The translations under genes were made by a program, and so were the position numbers. Shown piece by piece: positions 7,412 to 15,881 of a stretch of DNA of 64,000 nucleotides (position 1 is its first letter; each line of letters begins with the position of its first letter). The notes beneath the pieces are model-generated. The model was not told where the DNA came from, made no database searches, and saw only the letters and a program-made list of their open reading frames with translations. Source of the stretch: Stutzerimonas stutzeri (GTDB taxonomy: Bacteria; Pseudomonadota; Gammaproteobacteria; Pseudomonadales; Pseudomonadaceae); contig NZ_JYHV01000014.1 in the NCBI RefSeq assembly GCF_000952685.1, forward strand, positions 1 through 64,000, read 5' to 3'.

Positions 7412-8161
7412 TCAGCTAAAACGGTCGCTTGCCTGGTCTCGTCGTGCTTCGCGTTGGAGCTGGTAGACGAATCGCTCGATCTGTCGCTGCGTCAGGCCAC
7501 TGATGCGATAGAAGCGCATCCCACAGAAGGTCAAGTCCAGCTTCTCATCAAAAATAACGTGGCGTAGCTCGGCTGCGGTTGTGATGGTGCCGAAGGGCAA
7601 TTTGGCGGAAAGTTGCTCATATACCCGACCCGCTTGGAGACCGTGCTGTACGTCGCCCTGGAAGCTCAGCTTGCAGCCGGTGGCCGACATGTCCAGCACT
7701 TTGCCTTCCAGGGGTTTTTTGATTGATTTACCGCTTAGTTCGACGGCGATAGGCTGCCCGCTCAATTGGGCTCGGTAAGCGTTACGCCGCTGATGATAAA
7801 TGATCTGGCCGGGCAGCGGAGTCCAGTAGCAGCGTGCGTCGTCCAGTTCGCCAAGGTGCACGGCGTGCTCGTTATTCCAGGCGACGCGTACACCCTCGTA
7901 GTAGCCCTCGATCTGGAACGGCTCTCCGGCGGTCATCATTCTCTCACCGTCGTTCGGAATGAGTTCGTCTAAGGCAATCCAACCCTTTTCGCGGTTTATC
8001 TCGATCAGATAGGTCTGATAGCGCTGATTGCGTTCGGTGAAGCGAACCAATAACGGGATGCGGTTTTCCAGCAGCAATCGCAGGTTCGCATGGACCTCAA
8101 CTGCGGTCTTAAGTATTTGAGGAGGCTGGGGACCTTCATCCTCAGCGAAGGGATTAGACAC
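7412..8161 (-). CDS. flgZ: Flagellar brake protein FlgZ (YcgR family, PilZ domain)
   Basis: A 249-residue c-di-GMP receptor that slows the flagellar motor. It has an N-terminal YcgR-N domain (about residues 15-115) and a C-terminal PilZ domain (about 120-235). Both c-di-GMP motifs are intact: RRNAYR (Arg125, Arg126, Arg130) and DMSATG (Asp157, Ser159, Gly162). The start is GTG at 8161, with a GGAG about 9 nt upstream. It lies 73 nt behind flgN with no terminator seen between, so it is probably the last gene of a flgM-flgN-flgZ operon under the sigma-28 promoter at 9117-9144, as described in other pseudomonads. Confidence 0.92.
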   Translation of the reverse strand: MSNPFAEDEGPQPPQILKTAVEVHANLRLLLENRIPLLVRFTERNQRYQTYLIEINREKGWIALDELIPNDGERMMTAGEPFQIEGYYEGVRVAWNNEHAVHLGELDDARCYWTPLPGQIIYHQRRNAYRAQLSGQPIAVELSGKSIKKPLEGKVLDMSATGCKLSFQGDVQHGLQAGRVYEQLSAKLPFGTITTAAELRHVIFDEKLDLTFCGMRFYRISGLTQRQIERFVYQLQREARRDQASDRFS

Positions 8162-8234
8162 TTAGCTCTGCTCTCCGGCATGTAACGACGTCGGCTGCAT
8201 GATAGCACTTTGCCTTTATCGGGCTGCGTGTGTT

Positions 8235-8705
8235 TCAAGCCTGGCTGAGCGGACGATGATTGGCGCTCCTGGCAGCAGCGCCGCGACGGTCGTAAAGGTC
8301 GGGTGCCTGGTTGGTGCCCTGCAGCACCTTCAGCATGCTTCCCACTGCATTCTGATTGGCGCGGATCAGCTTACCGTTGCGCTCGTTGGCGTTTCGGCAG
8401 GCTTCAAGAATTCCGTCGAGTTGCTCTGCCTGATCGACAATGTCCGTGCCGAGTGCCGAACTTGCGGCAAATGCCAACAGACCGCTCCTGTCGGCGCTTA
8501 GCTGTGCCGTGGCTAGCGTCTGGCTGCGAAGGGCACCATGTTGATTCAGTAGCGCAAGCAGCGCTTGTTTCTGTGTGAGCAGCTGTTCGAGCCTTGAGAG
8601 GTCGCGTTCAGCGAGCGCCTGGTATTCTGCATCGGTGAGCTCAAGAAGCTTCCGGGCGGTGCCGATATCTTCGACGAGCTGCTGAAGCAATTCAGTGTCT
8701 TGCAT
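8235..8705 (-). CDS. flgN: Flagellar export chaperone FlgN
   Basis: A 156-residue, mostly helical cytosolic protein. FlgN binds the C-termini of the hook-filament junction proteins FlgK and FlgL and delivers them to the flagellar type III export gate. The long heptad-rich N-terminal region (about residues 1-110, LLQQLVEDIGTARKLLELTD) is typical, and the length matches. It starts 46 nt after flgM on the same strand. Its clients flgK and flgL lie in this window at 19.7-23.0 kb. Confidence 0.9.
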   Translation of the reverse strand: MQDTELLQQLVEDIGTARKLLELTDAEYQALAERDLSRLEQLLTQKQALLALLNQHGALRSQTLATAQLSADRSGLLAFAASSALGTDIVDQAEQLDGILEACRNANERNGKLIRANQNAVGSMLKVLQGTNQAPDLYDRRGAAARSANHRPLSQA

Positions 8706-8751
8706 AGTGGCCTCTAACGCGTTGACGCTTGGCTACCTTAACTGCCAAAAC

Positions 8752-9081
8752 TCAACGCTGGCTTTCGAACGCCAGTAGCTTCGATGCTACTCGCTGACTA
8801 TCTACCTGATAACTGCCATCGGCGATGGCCTGCTTGATCTGAGCTACACGTTCTTGGTCAACGACGGGCTGCTGATTCAGTTTCTCCGACGTCTGCTGAA
8901 GGCGCTGTGCTTCGGGACTCAGCTGGACGCTTTCGCCGGATACCGATGCGCTGCCAGTACTCTTCGCTGCATCGGTAGGCGTTTGCTGAACTCCGGGGCG
9001 TTCGGTGTTTTGGACGTTGGGGCTGCGTCCGCTAGTGGGTGAATTGACGGCGCTGTTGGGCCGGTTGAAATCGATAGCCAT
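8752..9081 (-). CDS. flgM: Anti-sigma-28 factor FlgM
   Basis: A 109-residue protein. The N-terminal half is disordered, Ser/Thr/Gln-rich and needed for export. The C-terminal half (about residues 55-109, [17 protein letters not shown] and [17 protein letters not shown]) is the sigma-28 binding part. FlgM holds FliA inactive until the hook is finished and FlgM is secreted. The ATG has GAGG 8 nt upstream. A near-consensus sigma-28 promoter (9117-9144) gives the usual negative feedback loop. It is the first gene of flgM-flgN-flgZ. Confidence 0.93.
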   Translation of the reverse strand: MAIDFNRPNSAVNSPTSGRSPNVQNTERPGVQQTPTDAAKSTGSASVSGESVQLSPEAQRLQQTSEKLNQQPVVDQERVAQIKQAIADGSYQVDSQRVASKLLAFESQR

Positions 9082-9116
9082 GATCGAAACCTCGAATAAG
9101 TCAGGACGCTTGCCTG

Positions 9117-9144
9117 CTTTTCGGCAATGCCTCAGAAAACTTTA
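9117..9144 (-). promoter_or_regulatory. Sigma-28 (FliA) promoter of flgMNZ
   Basis: On the minus strand TAAAGTTT (9144-9137), an 11-bp spacer and GCCGAAAA (9124-9117) match the FliA consensus TAAAGTTT-N11-GCCGATAA with one mismatch. It lies 36 bp upstream of the flgM start. Confidence 0.9.
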
Positions 9145-9184
9145 GCTTTTTTTGCAGATGGCGGCGGCGTCGATCTCATCTCCG

Positions 9185-9937
9185 CTACATATCAACTTCC
9201 ACCTGGCCGGGACCGACGACGCGGGCCTTGATCGTTCGCCCGGATCGCTGGTTTTTGACCCGAATCTGGGTACCGAGTGCGCCATCGGACAATGCTTCTC
9301 CAGGCATTCTCACATTTATCGTTGAATTTTTCGCGCTGATTACTACCTGATCGCCTTTACGAACGACCTCGGCAGCAGAAATGTACGTAGGGGCAAGCAC
9401 CTGGTCCGGGAGGGCACTACGGGTGATCTTGTTGCCCAGCACCTGATCGAATGCTGTCAAGTAGCCTTGAGTCAGTACGCTGACGTCACGCTCGGCAAGT
9501 GCAACATCGGCCTGTTCCACAACGCTCTCACGGGCCAGCGGGCGCCGGGCGACAATAACCTCGCGGAACAAATGGACCTGTGCCGGGACGAAAACGGACC
9601 AGGGGGCGGCACCTTCGCAACTGACTCGCAATGTGGTGCGGCCGATCGGCTGCGCGGGGCTTTCGAGCTTGACCGTCAGAGGACGATCACAGGCCGCCAG
9701 GCGCAGGCGTGGATCGAGCCTGTTGATCTCGATCTCGTGGCGCGCTCGAATTTGGCTACGCTGCAAATAGTCGGTTACTTCCCGCTCAAGAAATTCGCGG
9801 GTCGCGTCGATAAGCTGTTCAGGTCGTGTCACGCTCGCTGAGACAGCAAACTGGCTCAGCCCGCATAAAACCGATAGCAGGATCGCTCGGAAAAGCGTAT
9901 TGCATGGACGCCGGAAAAAAGTCATCTGTTTGCTCAT
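9185..9937 (-). CDS. flgA: Flagellar P-ring assembly chaperone FlgA
   Basis: A 250-residue periplasmic chaperone for assembly of the FlgI P-ring around the rod. The signal peptide covers about residues 1-33. A mixed N-terminal region leads to the SAF-like domain (about 120-185), and a beta-rich C-terminus ends in KARVVGPGQVEVDM, typical of FlgA. Two starts are possible: ATG at 9937 and ATG at 9925 (MTFFRRPCN). The sigma-54 promoter at 9949-9964 predicts a transcript start at about 9937-9938, so translation from 9937 would be leaderless. Neither start has a good Shine-Dalgarno. It is divergent from cheV. Confidence 0.9.
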   Translation of the reverse strand: MSKQMTFFRRPCNTLFRAILLSVLCGLSQFAVSASVTRPEQLIDATREFLEREVTDYLQRSQIRARHEIEINRLDPRLRLAACDRPLTVKLESPAQPIGRTTLRVSCEGAAPWSVFVPAQVHLFREVIVARRPLARESVVEQADVALAERDVSVLTQGYLTAFDQVLGNKITRSALPDQVLAPTYISAAEVVRKGDQVVISAKNSTINVRMPGEALSDGALGTQIRVKNQRSGRTIKARVVGPGQVEVDM

Positions 9938-9948
9938 GACATGAGAGA

Positions 9949-9964
9949 AGCAAGGGACGTGCCG
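9949..9964 (-). promoter_or_regulatory. Sigma-54 promoter of flgA
   Basis: Reading the minus strand, CGGCAC-N5-TTGCT has the GG and GC doublets at the required spacing (consensus TGGCAC-N5-TTGCA). The predicted +1 falls on or next to the first base of the flgA coding sequence. FleQ/RpoN control of flgA is established in P. aeruginosa. Confidence 0.75.
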
Positions 9965-10021
9965 TTAGTCCAAGCTTTCATGGCATCTGAACGTCCATTT
10001 TGCGCGCAAGAGGAAACTGGC

Positions 10022-10954
10022 ATGGCCGGTGTATTGGATTCGGTTAACCAGCGTACCCAGCTGGTCGGGCAAAATCGCCTGGAGCTGCTGCTATTCCGTC
10101 TGGATGACAAGCAGCTCTATGGCATCAACGTATTCAAGGTCAAAGAGGTCCTGCAGTGCCCTCGGTTGACCGTCATGCCTCGGTCGAGTCCAGTCGTTCG
10201 TGGAGTCGCAAACATACGGGGCAATACGCTATCGATCCTCGATCTGTCCCTGGCCACCGGAAAACCGGCGCTACAGGATCTATCCAATAGCTTCGCCATC
10301 ATTGTCGAGTACAACACCAAAGTGCTTGGCTTTCTGGTGCGTTCCGTCGAACGGATCGTCAACATGAACTGGGAGGCTATCCTGCCGCCTCCGAAGGGTG
10401 TTGGGCATGATCATTATTTGACAGCCGTGACCCACGTGGACGGTCAGATGGTCGAGATCATCGATGTCGAAAAGGTCCTGGCCGAGGTAGCGCCTGTATC
10501 CGAGCAACTGTCGGTAGGCATTGCGGATGAGGAAACCAGTAGCAAGGCGTCCGTTAGCCGGGTTCTGGTCGTCGATGACTCTTCTGTTGCGCGAAAACAG
10601 GTTATTCGTTGTCTACAGAATCTGGGAATCGAGGTAGTGGCGCAGAACGATGGTCGTCAGGCGTTGAACTATCTGAGAAAGCTCGTTGAGGGCGGTAAGA
10701 AGCCATCCAAGGAATTCGTGATGATGATTTCCGACATCGAGATGCCGGAGATGGATGGCTACACGCTGACGACCGAGGTGCGGCAGGATCCGTCTATGCG
10801 TGATATGCATATTCTGCTGCATACTTCGCTTTCCGGCGTGTTCAACCAGAGCATGGTCAAGCGAGTCGGTGCAGATGATTTTCTTGCCAAATTTCAGGCG
10901 GACGATCTGGCCAATCGAGTGATAGAACGGATCCGGACTACGGATAACAATTGA
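10022..10954 (+). CDS. cheV: Chemotaxis coupling protein CheV
   Basis: A 310-residue CheW-receiver fusion. The CheW-like domain (about residues 15-160) docks receptors to CheA. The C-terminal receiver domain (about 180-305) has the acidic pair (VVDDSS), phospho-acceptor Asp238 in ISDIEMPEMDG and the conserved Lys in FLAKFQADD. CheV tunes receptor-kinase coupling and adaptation. The ATG at 10022 is preferred over an in-frame ATG at 9941 because GAGG lies 8 nt upstream and the family starts MAGVLDSVNQRTQLVG. It is followed 37 nt later by cheR, an arrangement conserved in Pseudomonas. Confidence 0.95.
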   Translation: MAGVLDSVNQRTQLVGQNRLELLLFRLDDKQLYGINVFKVKEVLQCPRLTVMPRSSPVVRGVANIRGNTLSILDLSLATGKPALQDLSNSFAIIVEYNTKVLGFLVRSVERIVNMNWEAILPPPKGVGHDHYLTAVTHVDGQMVEIIDVEKVLAEVAPVSEQLSVGIADEETSSKASVSRVLVVDDSSVARKQVIRCLQNLGIEVVAQNDGRQALNYLRKLVEGGKKPSKEFVMMISDIEMPEMDGYTLTTEVRQDPSMRDMHILLHTSLSGVFNQSMVKRVGADDFLAKFQADDLANRVIERIRTTDNN

Positions 10955-10991
10955 GGCATCGTCCTCTCAATACGACTGGTGGGCATTATTA

Positions 10992-11816
10992 GTGTCAGGT
11001 GATCCGGATTTTGATCAGTTCCGAGTATTCCTAGAGAAGACTTGCGGCATCCTGCTCGGCGGAAATAAGCAGTATCTAGTATCCAGCAGGCTGAATAAGT
11101 TGATGGAGCAGCAAGGGCTCAAGAGTCTGGGAGAGCTGGTCAGGAAGATTCAGGCCCAGCCACGTAGCGGTTTGCGCGAGCAGGTCGTGGATGCGATGAC
11201 GACCAACGAAACGCTATGGTTTCGCGACACCTATCCGTTCGAGGTGCTCAAAAACCGTATTCTGTCGGAGTTGCTGAAAGGCGCTCCAGGTCAGCGCTTG
11301 CGGATATGGTCAGCGGCCTGTTCATCGGGGCAGGAGCCTTACTCGTTGTCGATGTCCATCGATGAATATGAGCGCAGCAGTCCTAGCCAACCGAAGCCTG
11401 CGGTACAAATAGTGGCCACCGAATTGTCGGGGGCCATGCTTGCCGCATCCAAAGCGGCAGAATATGACAGCCTTGCTATTGCTCGAGGCTTATCAAGCGA
11501 GCGGCTGCAGCGCTATTTTGATGTCAAGACGCCTGGGCGCTGGGTGGTCAAGCCTGCTATTCGCAGTCGCGTCGAGTTTCGTGTACAGAACCTGCTCGAC
11601 AGTTACGCAGTGCTGGGAAAATTCGACGTGGTGTTCTGTCGCAACGTCCTCATTTATTTTTCCGCCGATGTGAAGAAGGACATTCTCAAGCGTATCCACG
11701 CGACTTTGAAACCAGGCGGCTACCTGTTCCTGGGGGCATCCGAGGCGCTGAACGGCTTGCCCGAGCTGTACCAGATGATTCAGTGCAGCCCAGGCATCAT
11801 CTATAAAGCGAAGTAG
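10992..11816 (+). CDS. cheR: Chemotaxis methyltransferase CheR
   Basis: A 274-residue enzyme that methylates glutamates on chemoreceptors using S-adenosylmethionine. The helical CheR-N domain spans about residues 1-75. The Rossmann-type catalytic domain begins near 85 and contains the SAM loop (IWSAACSSGQEPYSL) and the motif FDVVFCRNVLIYF followed by LKPGGYLFLGASE. The start is GTG (MSGDPDFDQFRVFLEKTCG fits the family) and has only a weak Shine-Dalgarno (GGTGGG). It is the second gene of a cheV-cheR pair, ended by a hairpin at 11878-11912. It is one of probably several CheR paralogs in such genomes. Confidence 0.94.
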   Translation: MSGDPDFDQFRVFLEKTCGILLGGNKQYLVSSRLNKLMEQQGLKSLGELVRKIQAQPRSGLREQVVDAMTTNETLWFRDTYPFEVLKNRILSELLKGAPGQRLRIWSAACSSGQEPYSLSMSIDEYERSSPSQPKPAVQIVATELSGAMLAASKAAEYDSLAIARGLSSERLQRYFDVKTPGRWVVKPAIRSRVEFRVQNLLDSYAVLGKFDVVFCRNVLIYFSADVKKDILKRIHATLKPGGYLFLGASEALNGLPELYQMIQCSPGIIYKAK

Positions 11817-11877
11817 CGCTCCAGTCGCCTAGCGACTGCGCGACGACGCGGCAGAAATCTGTCGGTTACGAGTGACT

Positions 11878-11912
11878 AAGCGGCAAAAGCCTGGAAAGGG
11901 CTTGCCGCTTTT
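11878..11912 (+). terminator. Terminator of cheVR
   Basis: AAGCGGCAA (11878-11886) pairs with TTGCCGCTT (11902-11910), with an inner GCC/GGC continuation after a 2-nt bulge. A short T run follows at 11909-11912. It lies 62 nt behind the cheR stop. Confidence 0.75.
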
Positions 11913-11970
11913 GACGCATTGCTTGTAACGGTCTCAAGTAAACTTCTTATAAATCAATAGATTGAGTATG

Positions 11971-11985
11971 TGGCACGGCCTTTGC
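11971..11985 (+). promoter_or_regulatory. Sigma-54 promoter of flgBCDE
   Basis: TGGCACGGCCTTTGCT is an almost perfect RpoN -24/-12 element (TGGCAC-N5-TTGCT). It sits 45 bp before the flgB start, consistent with FleQ-dependent class II control in Pseudomonas. Confidence 0.92.
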
Positions 11986-12029
11986 TGGTGGTTTGCTAGG
12001 CAGACTTGTATCCGGCAGAGGGCCAGATC

Positions 12030-12434
12030 ATGAGCATCAGTTTCGATAAAGCACTGGGAATCCACGAAAAGGCGCTCGGCTTTCGCGCGCAGCGTGCCGA
12101 GGTGTTGGCCAACAATATCGCCAACGCCGATACGCCGAATTACAAAGCACGCGACCTAGACTTCAGCGCCGTCCTCGCCGCACAGAACAGTAAAAATCAG
12201 GGTGGGTTTGGGGTCGCCGTTACCAGCAGCAAGCATATCGCTGCCGAAGGTATGGAGATCGCTGATCCGGGGCTGCGATTCCGCACACCTGCTCACGCAT
12301 CGCTGGACCAGAACACCGTCGATGCTCAGGTCGAGCAGGCCGCCTACGCCGAGAACGCCATCGACTTTCAAGCCAGCTTCACCTTGCTCAACGGTAAGTT
12401 CAGGGGGCTTATGAGCGCCCTGCGCGGCGAATAA
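12030..12434 (+). CDS. flgB: Flagellar proximal rod protein FlgB
   Basis: 134 residues, one of the rod proteins that cross the periplasm from the MS ring. The conserved N-terminal rod signature RAEVLANNIANADTPNYKARDLDF (residues about 20-43) is present, and the C-terminal segment (AENAIDFQASFTLLNGKFRGLMSALRGE) is typical. The ATG at 12030 is used (family start MSISFDKALG). An upstream in-frame TTG gives no family match. GAGGG precedes the ATG. It is the first gene of flgBCDE behind a sigma-54 promoter, 14 nt before flgC. Confidence 0.95.
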   Translation: MSISFDKALGIHEKALGFRAQRAEVLANNIANADTPNYKARDLDFSAVLAAQNSKNQGGFGVAVTSSKHIAAEGMEIADPGLRFRTPAHASLDQNTVDAQVEQAAYAENAIDFQASFTLLNGKFRGLMSALRGE

Positions 12435-12448
12435 AAGGAGCGAAACCT

Positions 12449-12892
12449 ATGTCCCTTAGCAGCGTATTCAATATTGCCGGCAGCGGCATGAGCGCCCAGA
12501 GCACTCGCCTTAACACTATTTCCAGCAATATCGCCAACGCCGAGACGGTGTCGTCCAGTGTCGACCAGACCTATCGTGCGCGTCATCCGGTATTCGCCAC
12601 CCTGTTGCAGCAGGCCAACGGCTCGCCAAGTGAGTCGTTGTTCTCCGAGCAAGACCAGGCAGGTGCCGGTGTTCAGGTGCTCGGTGTGGTGGAAGACCAG
12701 AGTGAGCTGCAGGCGCGCTACGAACCCAACCATCCGGCGGCGAACGAGGAAGGCTATGTCTACTACCCGAACGTCAACGTGGTGGAAGAAATGGCCGACA
12801 TGATTTCGGCCAGTCGCTCGTTCCAGACCAATGCCGAGCTGATGAACACGGCCAAGACCATGCTGCAGAAAGTACTGACCCTGGGCCAGTAA
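12449..12892 (+). CDS. flgC: Flagellar proximal rod protein FlgC
   Basis: A 147-residue rod protein. The N-terminal rod motif TISSNIANAETVSSSVDQ (about residues 25-42) and the C-terminal coiled motif (MISASRSFQTNAELMNTAKTMLQKVLTLGQ) are both present, as expected for helical packing of terminal alpha-helices in the rod. It is exported without a cleaved signal through the flagellar type III gate. An AAAGGAGCG Shine-Dalgarno lies ahead of the ATG. It is the second gene of flgBCDE, with flgD starting 18 nt later. Confidence 0.95.
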   Translation: MSLSSVFNIAGSGMSAQSTRLNTISSNIANAETVSSSVDQTYRARHPVFATLLQQANGSPSESLFSEQDQAGAGVQVLGVVEDQSELQARYEPNHPAANEEGYVYYPNVNVVEEMADMISASRSFQTNAELMNTAKTMLQKVLTLGQ

Positions 12893-12910
12893 CCCTTACG
12901 AGAGATTGCC

Positions 12911-13591
12911 ATGAGCACAACAGGCGGCGTTGGCGGTACCGGTTCGGTACTCGACCAATATCAGATCAAGGATCGCGAAGTAAAAAGCAACGATCTCGGC
13001 AAGAACGAGTTTCTCGAATTGCTGGTGACTCAGTTGAACAACCAGAACCCGCTGGAGCCGCAGGAAAATGGCGAGTTCATTGCTCAGTTGGCGCAATTCA
13101 GCACGGTAGAAGGGGTTGAGAAGCTGAACTCGAGCATGGAAACCATGTTGTCGGGATATCAGTCATCCCAGGCGCTACAGGCCTCCTCACTGGTTGGCCG
13201 CAAGGTGATCGTTCCGACAGACAAGGCGGTGGTCGACACCAGCGAAACCTTCAAGGCCAGCCTGGTATTGCCCACGACCAGCAGCAACGTATCGGTCAAC
13301 GTTTATGACAGCTCCGGGACGGTAGTGAACCGGATCAACATGGGCCAGCAGGAAGCGGGCAACGTTTCGTTCATGTGGGACGGCAAGGATTCGAGCGGCA
13401 AAACCTTGCCGCCGGGAACCTACCGATTCGAAGCACAAGCCACCTATCAAGGCGAAACCAAGGGGTTGTACACCTTGCTTCCCGCCAACGTAGACAGCGT
13501 CACGCTCGGACAGAACGGAGGTGAGCTGATGCTCAACCTCGCCGGTATCGGCAGTATCGGCCTGTCTAAAGTTCAGGTTATCGGTCAGTAA
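12911..13591 (+). CDS. flgD: Flagellar hook-capping protein FlgD
   Basis: A 226-residue scaffold that caps the growing hook and is replaced by FlgK. The N-terminal FlgD motif NEFLELLVTQLNNQNPLEP (about residues 34-52) followed by FIAQLAQFSTVEGVEKLN is diagnostic. The C-terminal Ig/tudor-like region (about 95-215) includes WDGKDSSGKTLPPGTYRFEA. The position between flgC and flgE is conserved. It is exported by the type III system. Confidence 0.95.
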   Translation: MSTTGGVGGTGSVLDQYQIKDREVKSNDLGKNEFLELLVTQLNNQNPLEPQENGEFIAQLAQFSTVEGVEKLNSSMETMLSGYQSSQALQASSLVGRKVIVPTDKAVVDTSETFKASLVLPTTSSNVSVNVYDSSGTVVNRINMGQQEAGNVSFMWDGKDSSGKTLPPGTYRFEAQATYQGETKGLYTLLPANVDSVTLGQNGGELMLNLAGIGSIGLSKVQVIGQ

Positions 13592-13622
13592 CTACCGGCG
13601 CGTCCGGTAACAGGAGCAATTC

Positions 13623-14903
13623 ATGTCGTTCAATATCGGCCTCAGCGGCATGCGTGCCGCCAGCAAAGATCTTAATGTCACGGGTAACAACATCGCCAAC
13701 GCCGGTACGGCGGGCTTCAAGCAATCGCGCGCCGAGTTCGCCGATGTCTATGCCTCGTCTGTGCTCGGCACAGGTAAAAATCCTCAGGGTAGCGGTGTCC
13801 TGCTGGCGAACGTTTCGCAGCAGTTCAATCAGGGCAATATCAACTACACGCAAAACGCGCTGGATCTGGCCATCAATGGCAACGGCTTCTTCCAGGTCAG
13901 CAACAACGGTGCATTGAGCTATACCCGCGCCGGCTATTTTGGTACCGACAAGGAAGGCAATCTGGTCGATAACTTCGGCTACAACTTGCAGGGCTATTCG
14001 GTTGATGGCAACGGTAATATCCAGACGGGTCAAGTGAGCGACTTGAAAATCCAGACCGCCAGTCAGGAGCCGAAGGCGACGACGAAGATCACCCAGGGGT
14101 TCAACCTCAATTCGACCAATACCGAGCCGGTCAACACCCCGTTCGATCCAGCCGACCCGCTGAGCTACAACTCATCGACGTCGACAAACATCTATGACGA
14201 GCAGGGTAATGCGCACGTCATGACGCAGTATTTTGTCAAAACCGGTACTGCCAACACCTGGCAGATGAACGTGCTAATAGATGGGCGGAATCCCGCTGAT
14301 CCGGTGAACAGCACTGCACCTAGCACAACAACGCTTGCCTTCAGCCCTTCGGGAAGTCTTGTCAACCCGGCCAGCGGTAGCACCGCGATAGCTGGGTGGC
14401 AGCCTGCTGTCCAGAACACTGACGGGACATGGTCCTTGAATAACGCGGCGCCAGCTGCTGGGTTGGACATGGCGCTCGACATGCGGGGTTCGACCCAATA
14501 CGCCAGCGCATTCGCAGTCAACAGCGTAAGCCAGGATGGTTACACCACCGGTGAGCTGGCCGGCCTAGAAATCAGCGAGAGTGGGGAGATTTTTGCTCGC
14601 TATACCAATGGTCAGTCCAAAGTGCAGGGGCAGATCATTCTGGCTAACTTCGCCAACGTTCAGGGTTTGACCCCGGTCGGCAAGACGCAATGGGTGCAGT
14701 CATTCGAATCTGGCGAGCCGGTACGCAATCCGCCTGGCAGCGGTACGCTGGGTTCGTTGCAGGCCGGTGCGCTGGAAGATTCCAACGTCGAACTGTCGGA
14801 CCAGCTGGTCAACTTGATCGTTGCGCAGCGCAACTATCAGGCGAACGCCAAAACCATTGAAACCGAGAGTGCGATCACTCAGACGATCATCAATCTACGC
14901 TAA
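13623..14903 (+). CDS. flgE: Flagellar hook protein FlgE
   Basis: A 426-residue structural subunit of the hook. The N-terminal rod/hook motif NVTGNNIANAGTAGFKQSRAEF (about residues 18-39), a middle FlgE D1/D2 region, and a C-terminal helix (SNVELSDQLVNLIVAQRNYQANAKTIETE) are in the usual order. An AACAGGAGC Shine-Dalgarno precedes the ATG. Length variation in the central exposed domain is normal. It is the last gene of flgBCDE; two successive hairpins follow at 14923-14977. Confidence 0.96.
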   Translation: MSFNIGLSGMRAASKDLNVTGNNIANAGTAGFKQSRAEFADVYASSVLGTGKNPQGSGVLLANVSQQFNQGNINYTQNALDLAINGNGFFQVSNNGALSYTRAGYFGTDKEGNLVDNFGYNLQGYSVDGNGNIQTGQVSDLKIQTASQEPKATTKITQGFNLNSTNTEPVNTPFDPADPLSYNSSTSTNIYDEQGNAHVMTQYFVKTGTANTWQMNVLIDGRNPADPVNSTAPSTTTLAFSPSGSLVNPASGSTAIAGWQPAVQNTDGTWSLNNAAPAAGLDMALDMRGSTQYASAFAVNSVSQDGYTTGELAGLEISESGEIFARYTNGQSKVQGQIILANFANVQGLTPVGKTQWVQSFESGEPVRNPPGSGTLGSLQAGALEDSNVELSDQLVNLIVAQRNYQANAKTIETESAITQTIINLR

Positions 14904-14922
14904 CGGTTTTGCTATATGGGTC

Positions 14923-14977
14923 GAGGTGGCGGGAAACTGCCGCCTCGCTTTTCCAAGGTCCTTCGGGGCCTTTTTTT
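14923..14977 (+). terminator. Tandem terminator hairpins after flgE
   Basis: Hairpin 1: 10-bp stem 14923-14932/14937-14946 with a GAAA loop and two G-T pairs. Hairpin 2: 7-bp stem AAGGTCC (14955-14961) / GGGCCTT (14966-14972) with a TTCG tetraloop and seven Ts at 14971-14977. The second is a textbook intrinsic terminator, separating flgBCDE from the flgF promoter. Confidence 0.92.
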
Positions 14978-15026
14978 ATATAGAAAATTTATTGTTTTTC
15001 AATTACTTACTTATCGTTCGTGCGGT

Positions 15027-15042
15027 TGGCATGTGTCTTGCT
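15027..15042 (+). promoter_or_regulatory. Sigma-54 promoter of flgFGHIJKL
   Basis: TGGCATGTGTCTTGCT fits the RpoN -24/-12 pattern (TGGCAT-N5-TTGCT). It is 54 bp before the flgF start and downstream of the flgE terminators, so flgFGHIJKL can be expressed on its own. Confidence 0.9.
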
Positions 15043-15095
15043 GAGTCTCTATGTGCAGATTCAATTAGCGTCAATTCGTGTGTTACGGAGGTTCC

Positions 15096-15836
15096 ATGGA
15101 CAAGATGCTTTATGTAGCAATGACGGGGGCGAGCCAGAACGCTCGCGCCCAACAGGCACATGCCAACAACCTGGCAAACATCTCGACTACGGGCTTCCGA
15201 CGCGACTTCGAACAGGCGCGCTCGATGCAGGTTTTTGGTGACAGTTTTCCAGCGCGTGTTTATGCGATGTCGGAGCGTCCGGGAACGGACTTTAGTGCCG
15301 GCACGCTGCAAGAAACCGGTCGAGACCTTGATGTGGCGGTCGAAGGCGACGGCTGGATCGCGGTGCAGGCACCGGATGGTAGTGAGGCCTATGCCCGCAC
15401 TGGCAGTCTGAATATCGACACCCTCGGCATGCTCAGGACCGGCGACGGTTTGCCGGTGCTCGGCAATGCTGGGCCGATTGCCGTGCCGCCGGAAGAGAAA
15501 GTGGAAATCGGCGCCGATGGGTCCATCAGTATCCGAGCGCTTGGCGAGGATCCGAACGTGGTGGTGACGGTCGACCGCCTCAAGCTGGTCAACCCCGATC
15601 CGAAGCAGTTGCAGAAGGGTACCGACGGGCTTATCCGGATGAAGGATGGCCAGCCCGTCGAGGCCGACGCTGCGGTCCGTGTGACTTCGGGCTTTCTCGA
15701 GGCCAGTAACGTCAATGCGGTGGCAGAGATGACGTCCATGCTGGCGTTGTCCCGGCAGTTCGAGCTTCACGTGAAAATGATGCGCACCGCCGAAGAAGAT
15801 GGCGCCGCTGCGGCCCGAGTCTTGCAAATCAGCTAG
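15096..15836 (+). CDS. flgF: Flagellar proximal rod protein FlgF
   Basis: A 246-residue rod protein. The N-terminal motif AHANNLANISTTGFRRDFEQA (about residues 22-42) and the C-terminal QFELHVKMMRTAEED helix are typical. The ATG at 15096 is chosen because GGAGG lies 4 nt upstream and the family begins MDKMLYVAM; a slightly longer in-frame start is not supported. It is the first gene of the sigma-54-driven flgFGHIJKL operon. Confidence 0.95.
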   Translation: MDKMLYVAMTGASQNARAQQAHANNLANISTTGFRRDFEQARSMQVFGDSFPARVYAMSERPGTDFSAGTLQETGRDLDVAVEGDGWIAVQAPDGSEAYARTGSLNIDTLGMLRTGDGLPVLGNAGPIAVPPEEKVEIGADGSISIRALGEDPNVVVTVDRLKLVNPDPKQLQKGTDGLIRMKDGQPVEADAAVRVTSGFLEASNVNAVAEMTSMLALSRQFELHVKMMRTAEEDGAAAARVLQIS

Positions 15837-15881
15837 TAACTAACGCGTCGCGCCCGAAAACCGGCGTACGAGGAGAAGAAC

